Shown: positions 1 to 7,227 of the stretch, piece after piece | Layout of the letters: each line of letters opens with the position of its first letter | Numbering within the stretch: position 1 is the stretch's first letter | Assembly: GCA_046728155.1 (NCBI GenBank) | Contig: JBKPDY010000158.1 | Coordinates: 1-10,792 of the forward strand | Origin: CAWDLX01 sp046728155 | Lineage (GTDB): Bacteria; Actinomycetota; Actinomycetes; Mycobacteriales; Micromonosporaceae | DNA length: 10,792 nucleotides | Direction: 5' to 3' | The notes under the pieces: model-generated | The model's database searches: none | What the model saw: the letters and a program-made list of their open reading frames with translations, nothing else | What the model was told of the DNA's origin: nothing | Program-made: the position numbers and the translations under genes

Positions 1-340
1 GGTGACCACCTCCCCGGCTGCGTGGCAGGACGTGGTCGATCGTTTCCGCCGGACCGTGACAGTAGGCGCACCGGTTCCCATCGCGGGCGAAGACGGCCCG
101 GCGGGAGAGACCGACGTACGGACGATAGGGAACACGGACAAATCGAGTGAGCCGGACGACGAGGGGCACCGGAAGCGACCGCCGCTCGCTGTGCAGGATT
201 CCGTCTCCGTCGGCGAGACAGATCGCCTTGGCGGCGAGAACGAGGATGGTGGCCCGGCGAACCGATACGACTCCCAGCGGCTCGTACGTCGCGTTGAGAA
301 CCAGCGCGGACGAGCTCGCTGCGCGTCGTATGTCAGGCAT
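1..340 (-). CDS. HNH endonuclease, N-terminal part (runs off left edge)
   Basis: The first 113 residues of a protein read leftward from ATG at 340-338 and leave the window before a stop. The start is well supported: a GGGAGG Shine-Dalgarno lies 6-8 bases upstream (complement of about 347-355). The N-terminal part has the pattern LVLNATYEPLGVVSVRRA (residues 13-30), typical of actinobacterial HNH proteins. It is followed by the zinc-knuckle start CAYC (91-94) and by IDHVLPRSRGG (101-111), which supplies the first His of the HNH motif. The Asn, second His and second Cys pair would lie beyond the edge. The family comprises metal-dependent nucleases, but this widely conserved housekeeping-like member has no established substrate that I know of. 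It is divergent from the MscS gene. A similar gene (Rv2469c, from memory) sits near glbO in M. tuberculosis. Sure of family, not of role. Confidence 0.9.
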   Translation of the reverse strand, partial: MPDIRRAASSSALVLNATYEPLGVVSVRRATILVLAAKAICLADGDGILHSERRSLPVPLVVRLTRFVRVPYRPYVGLSRRAVFARDGNRCAYCHGPAETIDHVLPRSRGGGH

Positions 341-354
341 CGCCGCTACCTCCC

Positions 355-381
355 TGGTGTCGCGCCCCACCCGTGACACCA
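355..381. repeat. Inverted repeat in the HNH upstream region
   Basis: Two 7-base arms, TGGTGTC (355-361) and GACACCA (375-381), are separated by 13 bases. They lie directly upstream of the HNH Shine-Dalgarno. The element could be an operator or a hairpin in the 5' leader of the HNH message. The half-site TGGTGT recurs once more at 434-439 on the MscS side. No known operator consensus is recognised. Confidence 0.4.
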
Positions 382-428
382 TGGTCCCCGACGAACGTCC
401 TGATGGCGAGCCCTAATTGGTCACTCCG

Positions 429-442
429 GTCACTGGTGTGAC
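429..442. repeat. Small hairpin GTCAC-TGGT-GTGAC upstream of MscS
   Basis: A perfect 5-bp stem with a 4-base loop. It overlaps a direct repeat of GGTCACT (419-425 and 428-434, period 9). It lies 50 bases before the preferred MscS start, so it could be a regulatory site in the divergent region. The short length means chance is not excluded. Confidence 0.25.
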
Positions 443-491
443 GGCACCTGGGGGCGACGGCCGGGCGGACAATGGGGTACTAACTGAAGGC

Positions 492-1541
492 GTGACGTTG
501 TTGGCCGACCCGACGCCGGTGCCGAGCTCCGGCCCGACCAGCCCGAGCTGCCAGACGGATGCCTTCTGCCAGTTCGTCTACCAGAAGACCGGTCTGACCT
601 GGCTTGCCGAGGGCGGGTACTACTTCCTCGTCAAGCCCTTACGAATCGTGCTGATCGTGCTCGCGGCAGTGATCGTGCGGGCGGTCCTGAACCGGATGGT
701 CAGCCGGCTGACCCGTACCGCTTCGGATGATCACCGACCGGGCGTGGTGCGCCCGCTGCGCGAGCGGATCCCGGCCGCCCACGCCGAGGCCACGTTTCTG
801 CGGACCGAACGCCGCCGCCAGCGAGCCGAAGCCCTCGGCTCGGTCCTGCGCAGCTGTGTCTCGATCACCGTCTTCGCTATCGCGATCATGCTGGTGCTGG
901 GCGAGCTCGGGGTGAATCTCGCGCCCCTGATCGCCAGTGCGGGCATCGCCGGGATCGCCCTGGGATTCGGGGCGCAGAACCTGGTGAAGGACTTCATCGC
1001 CGGTCTGTTCATGCTCCTGGAGGACCAGTACGGCGTGGGCGACGTGGTCGACCTCGGCGAGGCAACCGGCACGGTCGAGGGAGTCGGGCTGCGCATCACG
1101 ACAGTCCGGGATGCCCGTGGCGTGCTCTGGTACATCCGCAACGGCGAGATCGTCCGGGTCGGCAATCGGAGCCAGGGTTGGGCCGTCGTCGTCGTGGATG
1201 TGCCGGTTGGCTTCGCCGGCGTAGAGGAGGCGACCGGTGTCCTACGGGCCGCCGCGACAGCGCTGAAGGATGACCCCGCCTTCGCCGACGACCTGCTCGA
1301 GACGCCCGAAGTTCTGGGCGTCGAACAGATCACGCTGGACGGAGCCGTCGTGCGGACGACCGCCAAGACGCACTCTGACGCCCAGTGGCGCGTGGCCCGG
1401 GAACTGCGCCAGCGCCTCACCGAGGCGATCGAGGGGGCCGGAATCACCAACCAGATGCCCAGCCGCGTCTTCGTCCGTTCTCCCCGTCCGCAGGAGCCGG
1501 GGTCCCCGGGCGAGCGGCCCGAGCCCGGCGCCGACGGATAG
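492..1541 (+). CDS. MscS-family mechanosensitive ion channel
   Basis: A small-conductance mechanosensitive channel that would open under membrane tension and release solutes during osmotic downshock. With a GTG start at 492 the protein has 349 residues. It has a short Cys-containing exported N-terminus (Cys 20 and 26), a first membrane segment at about 44-66, a second at about 119-139, and the pore-lining glycine/alanine-rich helix at about 145-176 (IAGIALGFGAQNLVKDFIAG). These are followed by the beta domain with DQYGVGDVVDL and a C-terminal mixed domain, then a Pro/Gly-rich tail. The pore helix and the following motif are MscS hallmarks. The start is uncertain. The frame is open from TTG 417. 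GTG 492 has GAAGG only 1 base upstream, TTG 498 has it 7 bases upstream, and a TACTAA (478-483) could be a -10 box for a near-leaderless message. A rare TTA leucine codon lies at 639-641. Family assignment is firm. Confidence 0.92.
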   Translation: MTLLADPTPVPSSGPTSPSCQTDAFCQFVYQKTGLTWLAEGGYYFLVKPLRIVLIVLAAVIVRAVLNRMVSRLTRTASDDHRPGVVRPLRERIPAAHAEATFLRTERRRQRAEALGSVLRSCVSITVFAIAIMLVLGELGVNLAPLIASAGIAGIALGFGAQNLVKDFIAGLFMLLEDQYGVGDVVDLGEATGTVEGVGLRITTVRDARGVLWYIRNGEIVRVGNRSQGWAVVVVDVPVGFAGVEEATGVLRAAATALKDDPAFADDLLETPEVLGVEQITLDGAVVRTTAKTHSDAQWRVARELRQRLTEAIEGAGITNQMPSRVFVRSPRPQEPGSPGERPEPGADG

Positions 1542-1736
1542 TCCGCGTCACGGTCGGACGACGCACGCGGTCGGTCGAGGGATGGCGCGACGCCGGGATG
1601 GTTCGATATCGTCCAATCGGCTACCAGCCATCAACGAAAGTCACTCAGCGCTGACAAAAGGGAGCGGAGTACGTAGTCCGACCGGTTGTCGGCGCGCACG
1701 AACGCGTACCAGGAGAGAGCGGCCCTAGGAGGGGCA
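1542..1736. other. Intergenic region between MscS and MFS genes
   Basis: About 195 bases without a supported gene. It holds a weak stem CCGCGT (1543-1548) / ACGCGG (1565-1570) right after the MscS stop, which could act as a terminator. It also has a perfect 10-base palindrome TCAGCGCTGA (1645-1654) and a small stem CCGAC/GTCGG (1679-1693). CTGACA (1651-1656) could be a -35 box for the MFS gene, but no convincing -10 follows at the right distance. The MFS ribosome-binding site closes the region. Confidence 0.35.
1727..1734 (+). promoter_or_regulatory. Strong Shine-Dalgarno deciding the MFS start
   Basis: AGGAGGGG, a near-perfect Shine-Dalgarno, lies 4 bases (counted from the AGGAGG core) before an in-frame TTG at 1737. 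The later in-frame ATG at 1848 has no such site, so TTG 1737 is favoured. Reading from 1737 to 1848 also has the G/C-rich third positions expected of coding sequence. Confidence 0.5.
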
Positions 1737-3155
1737 TTGCCCAACCGCAATGCGCTCGGCGGCGCGCCGCCCGAGCGACCCGCCCCGGCCGACCCGCACC
1801 CCGCAGATCCGCCGGCCGGTGGACGGCATCGAGCCGCCGAGCGGCTGATGTCGCAGCCGACGAGAACGGAGGCGACACGCGGGGCGACGCTCGATGAGCG
1901 CCCGGCGCGCTTCGCCGATGTGCTCGCGGTGGGCGAGTTCCGGACTATCTACCTGGCCGGAATCCTGTCCTGGATCGGTGACTACGCCGCCCGGGCCGCC
2001 GTCACCGCGCTGGTGCTGCACGCCACCCACTCGATCGTCGCGGCGGCGGCCGCGTTCGCGATCACGTACGCGCCGTGGCTCCTCGGCGGCCAGGTACTCG
2101 TTTCGCTTGCCGAGCGCTACCCGTACCGGACCGTGATGATCACCTGCGACCTGGCTCGCATGGCGTTGATGGCGCTGGTTGCGGTGCCTGGCCTGCCGCT
2201 GCCGATCGTCCTCGTCCTGCTGCTCGGGTCGGCCGCGTTTTCGCCGCCGTTCGACGCCGCCCGATCCGCCACCCTGCCGGCCGTGCTCCCCGGTGACCGG
2301 TACGTCATAGCGGTCGCTCTGAACGCCGCAACGACCCAACCGGTCCAGGTGGCCGGTTACCTCGCCGGCAGTGCCCTCGCCGCGGTCAACCCCCGGACCG
2401 CTCTGCTGATCAACGCGGCGACGTTCGCCGTGTCCGCCGTAATGATCCGGTTCGGAGTGCGGCATCGTGAGGCCGCTTTGACCCGCGAGCGTCGTACCCA
2501 CCTGTTGCACGAGACGCTCGACGGCTTCCGGCTCGTCTTCGGTACGCCCGCGCTGCGGTACCCCGTAGTGCTGGCACTCGCCGGAGCGTCGGTCGCCATC
2601 GTGCCGGAGGGGCTCGGCGCACCCTGGGCGGCCGAGATCAGCCCGAGTTCGCACAGCGGCCTGAGCCAAGGGTTGATCATGGCTGGTGTACCGTTCGGGT
2701 CGATTCTCGGCTCGTTGGTGGTGACACGGCTGATCCGACCGGATGTCCGGCGTCGGCTGCTCGGTGCTCTCGCGGTCGCCACGCCGGTGCCGCTCGCATG
2801 TGTCGTGGTCAACCCGCCGGCCGCAGCGGTCGCGTTGCTGGCGGCCCTGACCGGCTTCGCCGCGGGAGGGCTGCTGCCGGTGGCCAACGGCGCCTTCGTA
2901 TCGGTGCTGCCGAACGAGTACCGGGCGCGGGCCTTCGGCGTTGTCTCCGGCGGACTCCAACTCGTCCAAGGATTCGCCGTGGTGTTCACCGGCGCGATCG
3001 CCGCACGGGCCATTCCGATCGCCGGCGTCGTGGGTGTCTGGTGTACGGCCGGACTGGTCCTCATGCTCTGCCTCGTGCGCCCATGGACACACGATGTGAC
3101 GGGAGCCGCACGCACTCCGGTACCGGTCGCCGCGCCTGGCACGATGGAGTCGTGA
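1737..3155 (+). CDS. MFS transporter (MFS_3 / DHA3-like)
   Basis: A membrane protein of the major facilitator superfamily, probably a proton-driven exporter of unknown substrate. It has 472 residues from TTG 1737. The first ~37 residues are Pro/Ala/Arg-rich and would be disordered in the cytoplasm. Membrane segments begin near residue 68 (FRTIYLAGILSWIGDY) and alternate to about residue 455. A loop resembling MFS motif A follows the second segment (GGQVLVSLAERYPYRTVM). The stretch FSPPFDAARSATLPAVLP is typical of the branch that includes enterobactin-exporter-like proteins. The alternative start ATG 1848 gives 435 residues and a more usual N-terminus. TTG 1686 is open but has no good ribosome site. 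The stop overlaps the globin start by four bases (GTGA), so the two are probably co-transcribed and translationally coupled. Substrate cannot be told from sequence. Confidence 0.88.
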   Translation: MPNRNALGGAPPERPAPADPHPADPPAGGRHRAAERLMSQPTRTEATRGATLDERPARFADVLAVGEFRTIYLAGILSWIGDYAARAAVTALVLHATHSIVAAAAAFAITYAPWLLGGQVLVSLAERYPYRTVMITCDLARMALMALVAVPGLPLPIVLVLLLGSAAFSPPFDAARSATLPAVLPGDRYVIAVALNAATTQPVQVAGYLAGSALAAVNPRTALLINAATFAVSAVMIRFGVRHREAALTRERRTHLLHETLDGFRLVFGTPALRYPVVLALAGASVAIVPEGLGAPWAAEISPSSHSGLSQGLIMAGVPFGSILGSLVVTRLIRPDVRRRLLGALAVATPVPLACVVVNPPAAAVALLAALTGFAAGGLLPVANGAFVSVLPNEYRARAFGVVSGGLQLVQGFAVVFTGAIAARAIPIAGVVGVWCTAGLVLMLCLVRPWTHDVTGAARTPVPVAAPGTMES

Positions 3156-3568
3156 CCCGCGCCGCTTCGGAGACCCCCGATCAGCCGACCTTCTACGAGA
3201 GGGTGGGCGGCGAGCCCACTTTTCGCAAGCTCGTCGATACGTTCTACGCCCGCGTCGCGCAGGATCCCGTGCTGCGACCGCACTACCCCGGCACCGACCT
3301 TGCGCCCGCGGCCGACCGGCTGCGGATGTTCCTGGAGCAGTACTGGGGCGGACCCACGACGTACTCGCAACAGCGAGGGCATCCCCGGCTACGGATGCGC
3401 CACGCCCCGTTCCGGGTGGGGCCGGCCGAACGAGACGCGTGGCTCGCCAACATGCATCACGCGGTCGATTCTCTCGACCTCGAGCCTGAACTGCACGACA
3501 CGCTGTGGGAGTACCTCGAGCGCGCCGCAATATTCATGGTCAACACGATGGACGTTCGCCCTGGATGA
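3152..3568 (+). CDS. glbO: Group II truncated haemoglobin (trHbO type)
   Basis: A 138-residue haem protein of the 2-over-2 globin fold. Family members bind O2 and NO and are linked to oxygen handling, peroxidase-like reactions or nitrosative stress in the cytoplasm. The key group II residues are all visible: Tyr B10 (Y32 in DTFYARV), Tyr CD1 (Y45 in HYPGTDL), proximal His F8 (H84 in RLRMRHAPF) and Trp G8 (W97 in ERDAWL). The block RLRMFLEQYWGGPTTYS, then QRGHPRLRMRHAPF, is nearly identical to my memory of M. tuberculosis GlbO. The start is GTG 3152, inside the MFS stop (GTGA overlap), with GGAG just upstream. No other start fits because upstream reading is out of context. The length is normal for the family. 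The gene is probably the second in a two-gene operon with the transporter. Confidence 0.96.
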   Translation: MTRAASETPDQPTFYERVGGEPTFRKLVDTFYARVAQDPVLRPHYPGTDLAPAADRLRMFLEQYWGGPTTYSQQRGHPRLRMRHAPFRVGPAERDAWLANMHHAVDSLDLEPELHDTLWEYLERAAIFMVNTMDVRPG

Positions 3569-3574
3569 TCGGCT

Positions 3575-3607
3575 TACGGAAGACAACGACAATCGTCACC
3601 TTCCGTA
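3575..3607. terminator. Stem-loop between convergent glbO and ybjN-like genes
   Basis: The outer stem TACGGAAG (3575-3582) pairs with CTTCCGTA (3600-3607). An inner stem ACGA (3586-3589) pairs with TCGT (3593-3596) around a CAA loop. It begins 7 bases after the globin stop and ends about 40 bases from the stop of the opposing gene. It is therefore well placed to end both transcripts. There is no clear U-run, as is common in actinobacteria. Confidence 0.55.
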
Positions 3608-3648
3608 CGACGACGGCGATCTTGTGGCCGGAGGCTGGCGCCCGCTAG

Positions 3649-4233
3649 CTAGAGCAGGCCGCCCTCGTCATATAGCCAGTCGACGAACGCGCTGGTCACC
3701 GCGGCCGCGCAGTCGAGCAGCTCGTCGAGGAGAGCGTCGTGAACCCCGGCGAGCAGCGGGACCTGGATCTCGGCGTAGATGGGAAGCTGGCCACGTTCGG
3801 TCGCGTCGCCGATGTATGCCTTGCAGAAGCGGCGGCTGTGGTTCCATTCGTTGACGACCCGGTAGGACCGGTCGGCCCAGTCCGGGGGAACGGTGCTGTG
3901 CGGCCGGCCGCGCATGACGAGTATCTCGTCGTCGGGCCCCTCGAGGGCGAAGAGCAAAGCGTGCCGCTCCCACATGGCGAGAAGACTTCCGTCACCGTCA
4001 GTGAGATAGCGGATCTCCAGCCGGTCCAGGGCATCACCGATGCGGCGCATCGTGACGGGCTTGGCGAGCGCGTCGTTACCACGCTGGACGGGCACCTCGA
4101 ACCGGGGCGCCGCTTCCAGAGCGTCGCCACGACCGCCCGAGCCGTCGAGTCCAACGGACAACCCGCCGAGGACGTCCGTCTCCTGCGCGCTCGTGCGTCC
4201 GCGCTGCGCGCCCCACAATGGCCACCACGGCAT
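3649..4233 (-). CDS. YbjN-domain protein
   Basis: A 194-residue soluble protein with a YbjN domain, a fold like type III secretion chaperones. The family is often labelled a sensory transduction regulator, but its biochemical role is not established. The domain covers roughly residues 55-185. It includes a Trp-rich core (LLAMWERHALLFAL), the stretch VVNEWNHSRRFCKAYI, and a helical end after LPIYAEIQVPLLAGVHDALL that closes with AFVDWLYDEGGLL. The start ATG 4233-4231 is chosen because GGAGG lies 10 bases upstream and because the N-terminus MPWWPLW resembles relatives. The frame is open from TTG 4320, but that start has no ribosome site. The gene is last in the leftward gene run behind the unknown 216-residue protein, with a 159-base gap that may hold its own promoter. 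Confidence 0.82.
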   Translation of the reverse strand: MPWWPLWGAQRGRTSAQETDVLGGLSVGLDGSGGRGDALEAAPRFEVPVQRGNDALAKPVTMRRIGDALDRLEIRYLTDGDGSLLAMWERHALLFALEGPDDEILVMRGRPHSTVPPDWADRSYRVVNEWNHSRRFCKAYIGDATERGQLPIYAEIQVPLLAGVHDALLDELLDCAAAVTSAFVDWLYDEGGLL

Positions 4234-4358
4234 CGCCAGCGGACCTCCACTCCACCTCGTCAACAGACCGCCTGTGGGCCTGCGCGCCGAACCTACCGGA
4301 TTCGCCGCCGACGGGAGCAACGCGGTTGCCGGGCGGCGAGCTCTTCGTATGATCCGAC

Positions 4359-4388
4359 ATCATCTGAACGTGCAGGGTGCCACGTCAA
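4359..4388 (-). promoter_or_regulatory. Possible promoter for the YbjN gene
   Basis: On the minus strand, TTGACG (complement of 4383-4388) is followed after 18 bases by GATGAT (complement of 4359-4364). The -35 is good and the -10 is weak because its first base is not T. The site starts immediately after the stop of the preceding gene. The rest of 4234-4358 would be a long leader in which I see no riboswitch-like fold. Confidence 0.3.
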
Positions 4389-4392
4389 CCCC

Positions 4393-5043
4393 TCAGACAA
4401 ATCCGAGTGCCGAAGTCCGCCGATACCAGGCAGACCCGTATGAACCGTCGAGCCCGACCCATCCAGCGGCAGATCTGACTGTTACCGAACTTTCACCTTG
4501 CGTCACAAGATCATCGATGTCACCGACGAATCCCATGCGTATCAGAGCCTGTACCAGGCGCTGTGGCACCTCCACCCGCTCGCCGTCAGGCCCGGTCGCC
4601 ACCACGGCCACATGATCAAGCAGGGCGTCCCGCACCACCCGCTCGCCGACGGGGCGGCCGCCGATCCCATCGGTCACCGCAACGCGAAGAGTCCGTGAGG
4701 CGGCGGCGGCGACCGCAATGATCGCAGTGGCCGGTACGCGCTCCACCACACGACTGCTCGCCGGCGGCAGTGGCCAACGCCACGCCTCATCATGCCGCTG
4801 GATCGTGGATGGAAGATCGTTACTGAGCGTGTTCAACAGTGAGGTCGCCTCGACGGTCCAGTCGCCGTCGATGTGCGCTGATACCCGGCGCATCACCAGG
4901 ACGCCGAAGGGGAGCATCGCCCATAGCTCGGCCACTCCTCGGCGGACGGGGCGAAGGCGTACCAACGCTGCGGGGTCCAACCTGAGCAGCCGGGCAAGGT
5001 ACGCGCCGGCGTCCGCCTGACCAGCCTCGGCGATGATCCTCAC
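4393..5043 (-). CDS. Conserved actinobacterial protein of unknown function
   Basis: A 216-residue protein with no catalytic motif, signal peptide or membrane segment that I recognise. It begins RIIAEAGQADAGAYLARLLRLDP and contains VRLRPVRRGVAELWAMLPFGVLVMR, suggesting a mixed alpha/beta soluble protein. The middle (about 95-120, ATAIIAVAAAASRTLRVAV) is Ala-rich but looks like a buried helix. The end carries a Trp/Gly-rich segment. The GTG start (5043-5041) shares four bases with the thioesterase stop, so translation is probably coupled. From memory, Rv2474c of M. tuberculosis (about 217 residues), next to the thioesterase Rv2475c, is its counterpart. The constant neighbourhood is the best hint of function: a partner in acyl-CoA or translation-related housekeeping. 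No function is claimed. Confidence 0.85.
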   Translation of the reverse strand: MRIIAEAGQADAGAYLARLLRLDPAALVRLRPVRRGVAELWAMLPFGVLVMRRVSAHIDGDWTVEATSLLNTLSNDLPSTIQRHDEAWRWPLPPASSRVVERVPATAIIAVAAAASRTLRVAVTDGIGGRPVGERVVRDALLDHVAVVATGPDGERVEVPQRLVQALIRMGFVGDIDDLVTQGESSVTVRSAAGWVGLDGSYGSAWYRRTSALGFV

Positions 5044-5510
5044 GATCCGTCCACGCCGCTCACGAGCCGCCCGCCGTGCTCAGACTGTGCCGTCCACTTG
5101 GCCAGAAACGCTCGTTCCTCGTCACTGATCCGGCGGGGGCGCTGTGTGACCAGGTCGAACGGGACACAGGTCGATCTGGCCCGGGAGGCAACCCGGCCCG
5201 CGTCGTCGAGCTCGTAGGCGATCGTGAAGCGGCTCGGCCTGACCTCCTCGACCCACATCTCGATCCGCACCCTGGGCGGCCGCGGCTCGCCGTCCGGCCC
5301 GGTGGCGAAGTCGACGGGTCGAAGATAGTCGATCTCATGTCTCGCGATGACGATACCGTCCTCAAAGGACGTCAGTCCTGCGGTCCGGGCGCCGGTGAAG
5401 AAGAGGTCCACCCGGGCCTCCTCGTACAGGGTGAGGAAGCGCGAATTGTTGACATGTCCGTACACGTCCATATCGGACCATCGCAGTGAGCATTCGTAGG
5501 CGTACCTCAC
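5040..5510 (-). CDS. Hotdog-fold acyl-CoA thioesterase
   Basis: A 156-residue single hotdog domain of the 4HBT/YbgC-like group, which hydrolyses acyl-CoA thioesters. The diagnostic N-terminal block is RWSDMDVYGHVNNSRFLTLYEEAR (split here: RWSDMDVYGHVNN at 10-22, then SRFLTLYEEAR). Asp15 lies at the position of the catalytic acid in YbgC-type enzymes. The remaining strands include IARHEIDYLRPV and VRIEMWVEEVRPSRFTIAYEL. Physiological substrate is unknown. The start is GTG 5510-5508, which gives the usual N-terminus; the ribosome site is weak (AGGG about 11 bases upstream). It lies 33 bases downstream of ettA on the same strand and overlaps the start of the next gene by four bases. This supports an ettA-thioesterase-unknown operon. 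Confidence 0.92.
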   Translation of the reverse strand: MRYAYECSLRWSDMDVYGHVNNSRFLTLYEEARVDLFFTGARTAGLTSFEDGIVIARHEIDYLRPVDFATGPDGEPRPPRVRIEMWVEEVRPSRFTIAYELDDAGRVASRARSTCVPFDLVTQRPRRISDEERAFLAKWTAQSEHGGRLVSGVDGS

Positions 5511-5543
5511 GATCGTGGACAGCCCTGCGGGCAGTGACCGCGC

Positions 5544-7220
5544 CTAGTCACGGGTGAGCTTGCGGTACGTCACCCGGTGCGGCCGCGCGGCATCGACGCC
5601 GAGGCGGTCCACCTTGTTCTTCTCGTACGCCTCGAAGTTGCCCTCGAACCAGAACCAGCGTGATGGATCGTCGTCGTCGCCCTCCCACGCTAGGATGTGC
5701 GTCGCCACCCGGTCGAGGAACATCCGGTCGTGTGAGATGAGCACGGCACACCCCGGGAAGTCGAGCAGAGCGTTCTCCAATGAGGACAGAGTCTCCACGT
5801 CGAGGTCATTGGTCGGCTCGTCGAGCAGGATGACGTTCCCGCCGATCTTCAAGGTCAGTGCCAGGTTGAGGCGGTTACGCTCGCCGCCGGAGAGGACCCC
5901 GGTCGGCTTCTGCTGGTCCGGCCCTTTGAAGCCGAACGCGGCCACGTACGCGCGGGACGGCATCTCGACCTTGCCGACCATCAGATGATCCAGCCCGTCG
6001 GAGACGACCTCCCAGACGGTCTTCCTAGGATCCAGCCCGGCACGGTTCTGGTCCACATAGGACAAGCGAACGGTCTCGCCGACCTTGATCGTGCCGGCGT
6101 CGGGATTCTCGAGCCCGACGATCGTCTTGAACAGCGTGGTCTTGCCGACCCCGTTCGGGCCGATGATGCCCACGATCCCGTTACGGGGCAACGTGAAGGA
6201 AAGGTTCCGGATGAGAACCCGATCGCCGAAGCCCTTCTGGAGGTCCTTTACCTCGATGACCAGGTTGCCCAGTCGTGGACCCGGCGGGATCTGGATTTCC
6301 TCGAAGTCGAGCTTGCGGGTCTTCTCCGCCTCCGTGGCCATCTCCTCGTACCGCTCGAGCCGCGCCCGCGACTTGGTCTGGCGCGCCCGGGCGTTGGAGC
6401 GCACCCACTCCAGCTCGTCGGTGAGGCGCTTCTGCATCTTGGCGTCCTTGCGCCCCTGGACCGCCAGCCGCTGCGCCTTCTTGTCCAGATACGTCGAGTA
6501 GTTGCCCTCGTACGGGTAGGCCCGGCCACGGTCGAGCTCAAGGATCCATTGGGCCACGTTGTCGAGGAAGTACCGGTCATGGGTGATGGCGACGACGGTT
6601 CCGGGATATTTGGCCAGATGCTGTTCGAGCCACTGCACGCTCTCGGCGTCGAGGTGGTTGGTCGGCTCGTCCAACAAGAGCAGGTCGGGCTGCTCCAGCA
6701 GCAGCTGGCACAGCGCCACGCGGCGGCGCTCTCCGCCGGATAGCTGGCTCACCTCGGCGTCGGGCGCCGGGCAGCGCAACGCGTCCATCGCCTGCTCCAG
6801 TCGGGCATCGAGGTCCCAGGCGTCGGCGTGGTCGAGCTCCTCCTGCAGCTGCCCCATCTCGGCCAACAGATCATCGGAGTAGTCGGTGGCCATCTGCTCG
6901 GCGATCGCGTTGAAGCGGGCCAGCTTTGCCTTCGTTTCCCGGACCGCCTCCTCGATGTTGCCGAGCACTGTCCTCGACTCGTCCAGCTGCGGCTCCTGGG
7001 CCAGCAGGCCTACCGTGTAGCCCGGCATCAGCCGGGCTTCGCCGTTGCTCGGCCGGTCGAGCCCGGCCATGATCCGCAGGAGGCTCGACTTTCCGGCCCC
7101 GTTCGGGCCGACCACACCGATCTTGGCGCCGGGCAGGAACGACAGCGTCACGCTGTCGAGCACGACCTTGTCGCCATGGGCCCTGCGTGCCTTGTCGAGC
7201 GTGTAAATGTACTGGGCCAC
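5544..7220 (-). CDS. ettA: Energy-dependent translational throttle protein EttA (ABC-F)
   Basis: A 558-residue cytoplasmic ABC-F ATPase. EttA binds the ribosomal E site and gates entry of the 70S initiation complex into elongation according to the ATP/ADP ratio. Two ABC domains are complete. Walker A motifs are GPNGAGKS (38-45) and GPNGVGKT (354-361). Signatures are LSGGER (160-165 and 443-448). Walker B motifs are LLLLDEP (180-186) and VILLDEP (463-469). Both are followed by TNHLD or TNDLD. The EttA arm is an insert at about 95-140. The basic inter-domain linker lies at about 245-300 (QTKSRARLERYEEM). There are no transmembrane segments. The start GTG 7220-7218 gives the family N-terminus VAQYIYTL, with GGAGG 11 bases upstream. 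The frame is open to 7292, but the extra 24 residues are unlike the family. The length equals what I recall for Rv2477c. The gene probably heads the leftward operon. Confidence 0.96.
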   Translation of the reverse strand: MAQYIYTLDKARRAHGDKVVLDSVTLSFLPGAKIGVVGPNGAGKSSLLRIMAGLDRPSNGEARLMPGYTVGLLAQEPQLDESRTVLGNIEEAVRETKAKLARFNAIAEQMATDYSDDLLAEMGQLQEELDHADAWDLDARLEQAMDALRCPAPDAEVSQLSGGERRRVALCQLLLEQPDLLLLDEPTNHLDAESVQWLEQHLAKYPGTVVAITHDRYFLDNVAQWILELDRGRAYPYEGNYSTYLDKKAQRLAVQGRKDAKMQKRLTDELEWVRSNARARQTKSRARLERYEEMATEAEKTRKLDFEEIQIPPGPRLGNLVIEVKDLQKGFGDRVLIRNLSFTLPRNGIVGIIGPNGVGKTTLFKTIVGLENPDAGTIKVGETVRLSYVDQNRAGLDPRKTVWEVVSDGLDHLMVGKVEMPSRAYVAAFGFKGPDQQKPTGVLSGGERNRLNLALTLKIGGNVILLDEPTNDLDVETLSSLENALLDFPGCAVLISHDRMFLDRVATHILAWEGDDDDPSRWFWFEGNFEAYEKNKVDRLGVDAARPHRVTYRKLTRD

Positions 7221-7227
7221 GGTGCGG

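Noticed and set aside
1..340. HNH gene as part of a mobile intron or a restriction/defence system
   Set aside because: There is no adjacent methyltransferase, intron, recombinase or defence gene in view, and the neighbourhood looks like conserved chromosome. The N-terminus matches a common actinobacterial chromosomal HNH family.
2..416. Two plus-strand open frames at the left edge
   Set aside because: The minus strand here encodes an HNH protein with clear motifs, a good start and a ribosome site; the plus frames are its shadows.
1725..3530. Very long minus-strand open frame (601 codons) opposite the MFS and globin genes
   Set aside because: Its translation is Arg/Gly/Asp/Gln-rich low-complexity sequence with no motif. 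It mirrors two well-supported plus-strand genes, as expected for antisense frames in high-GC DNA.
4234..4392. Riboswitch or small RNA in the gap before the YbjN gene
   Set aside because: I see no known riboswitch core or strong extended fold, only a weak promoter-like pair of hexamers and the ribosome site.
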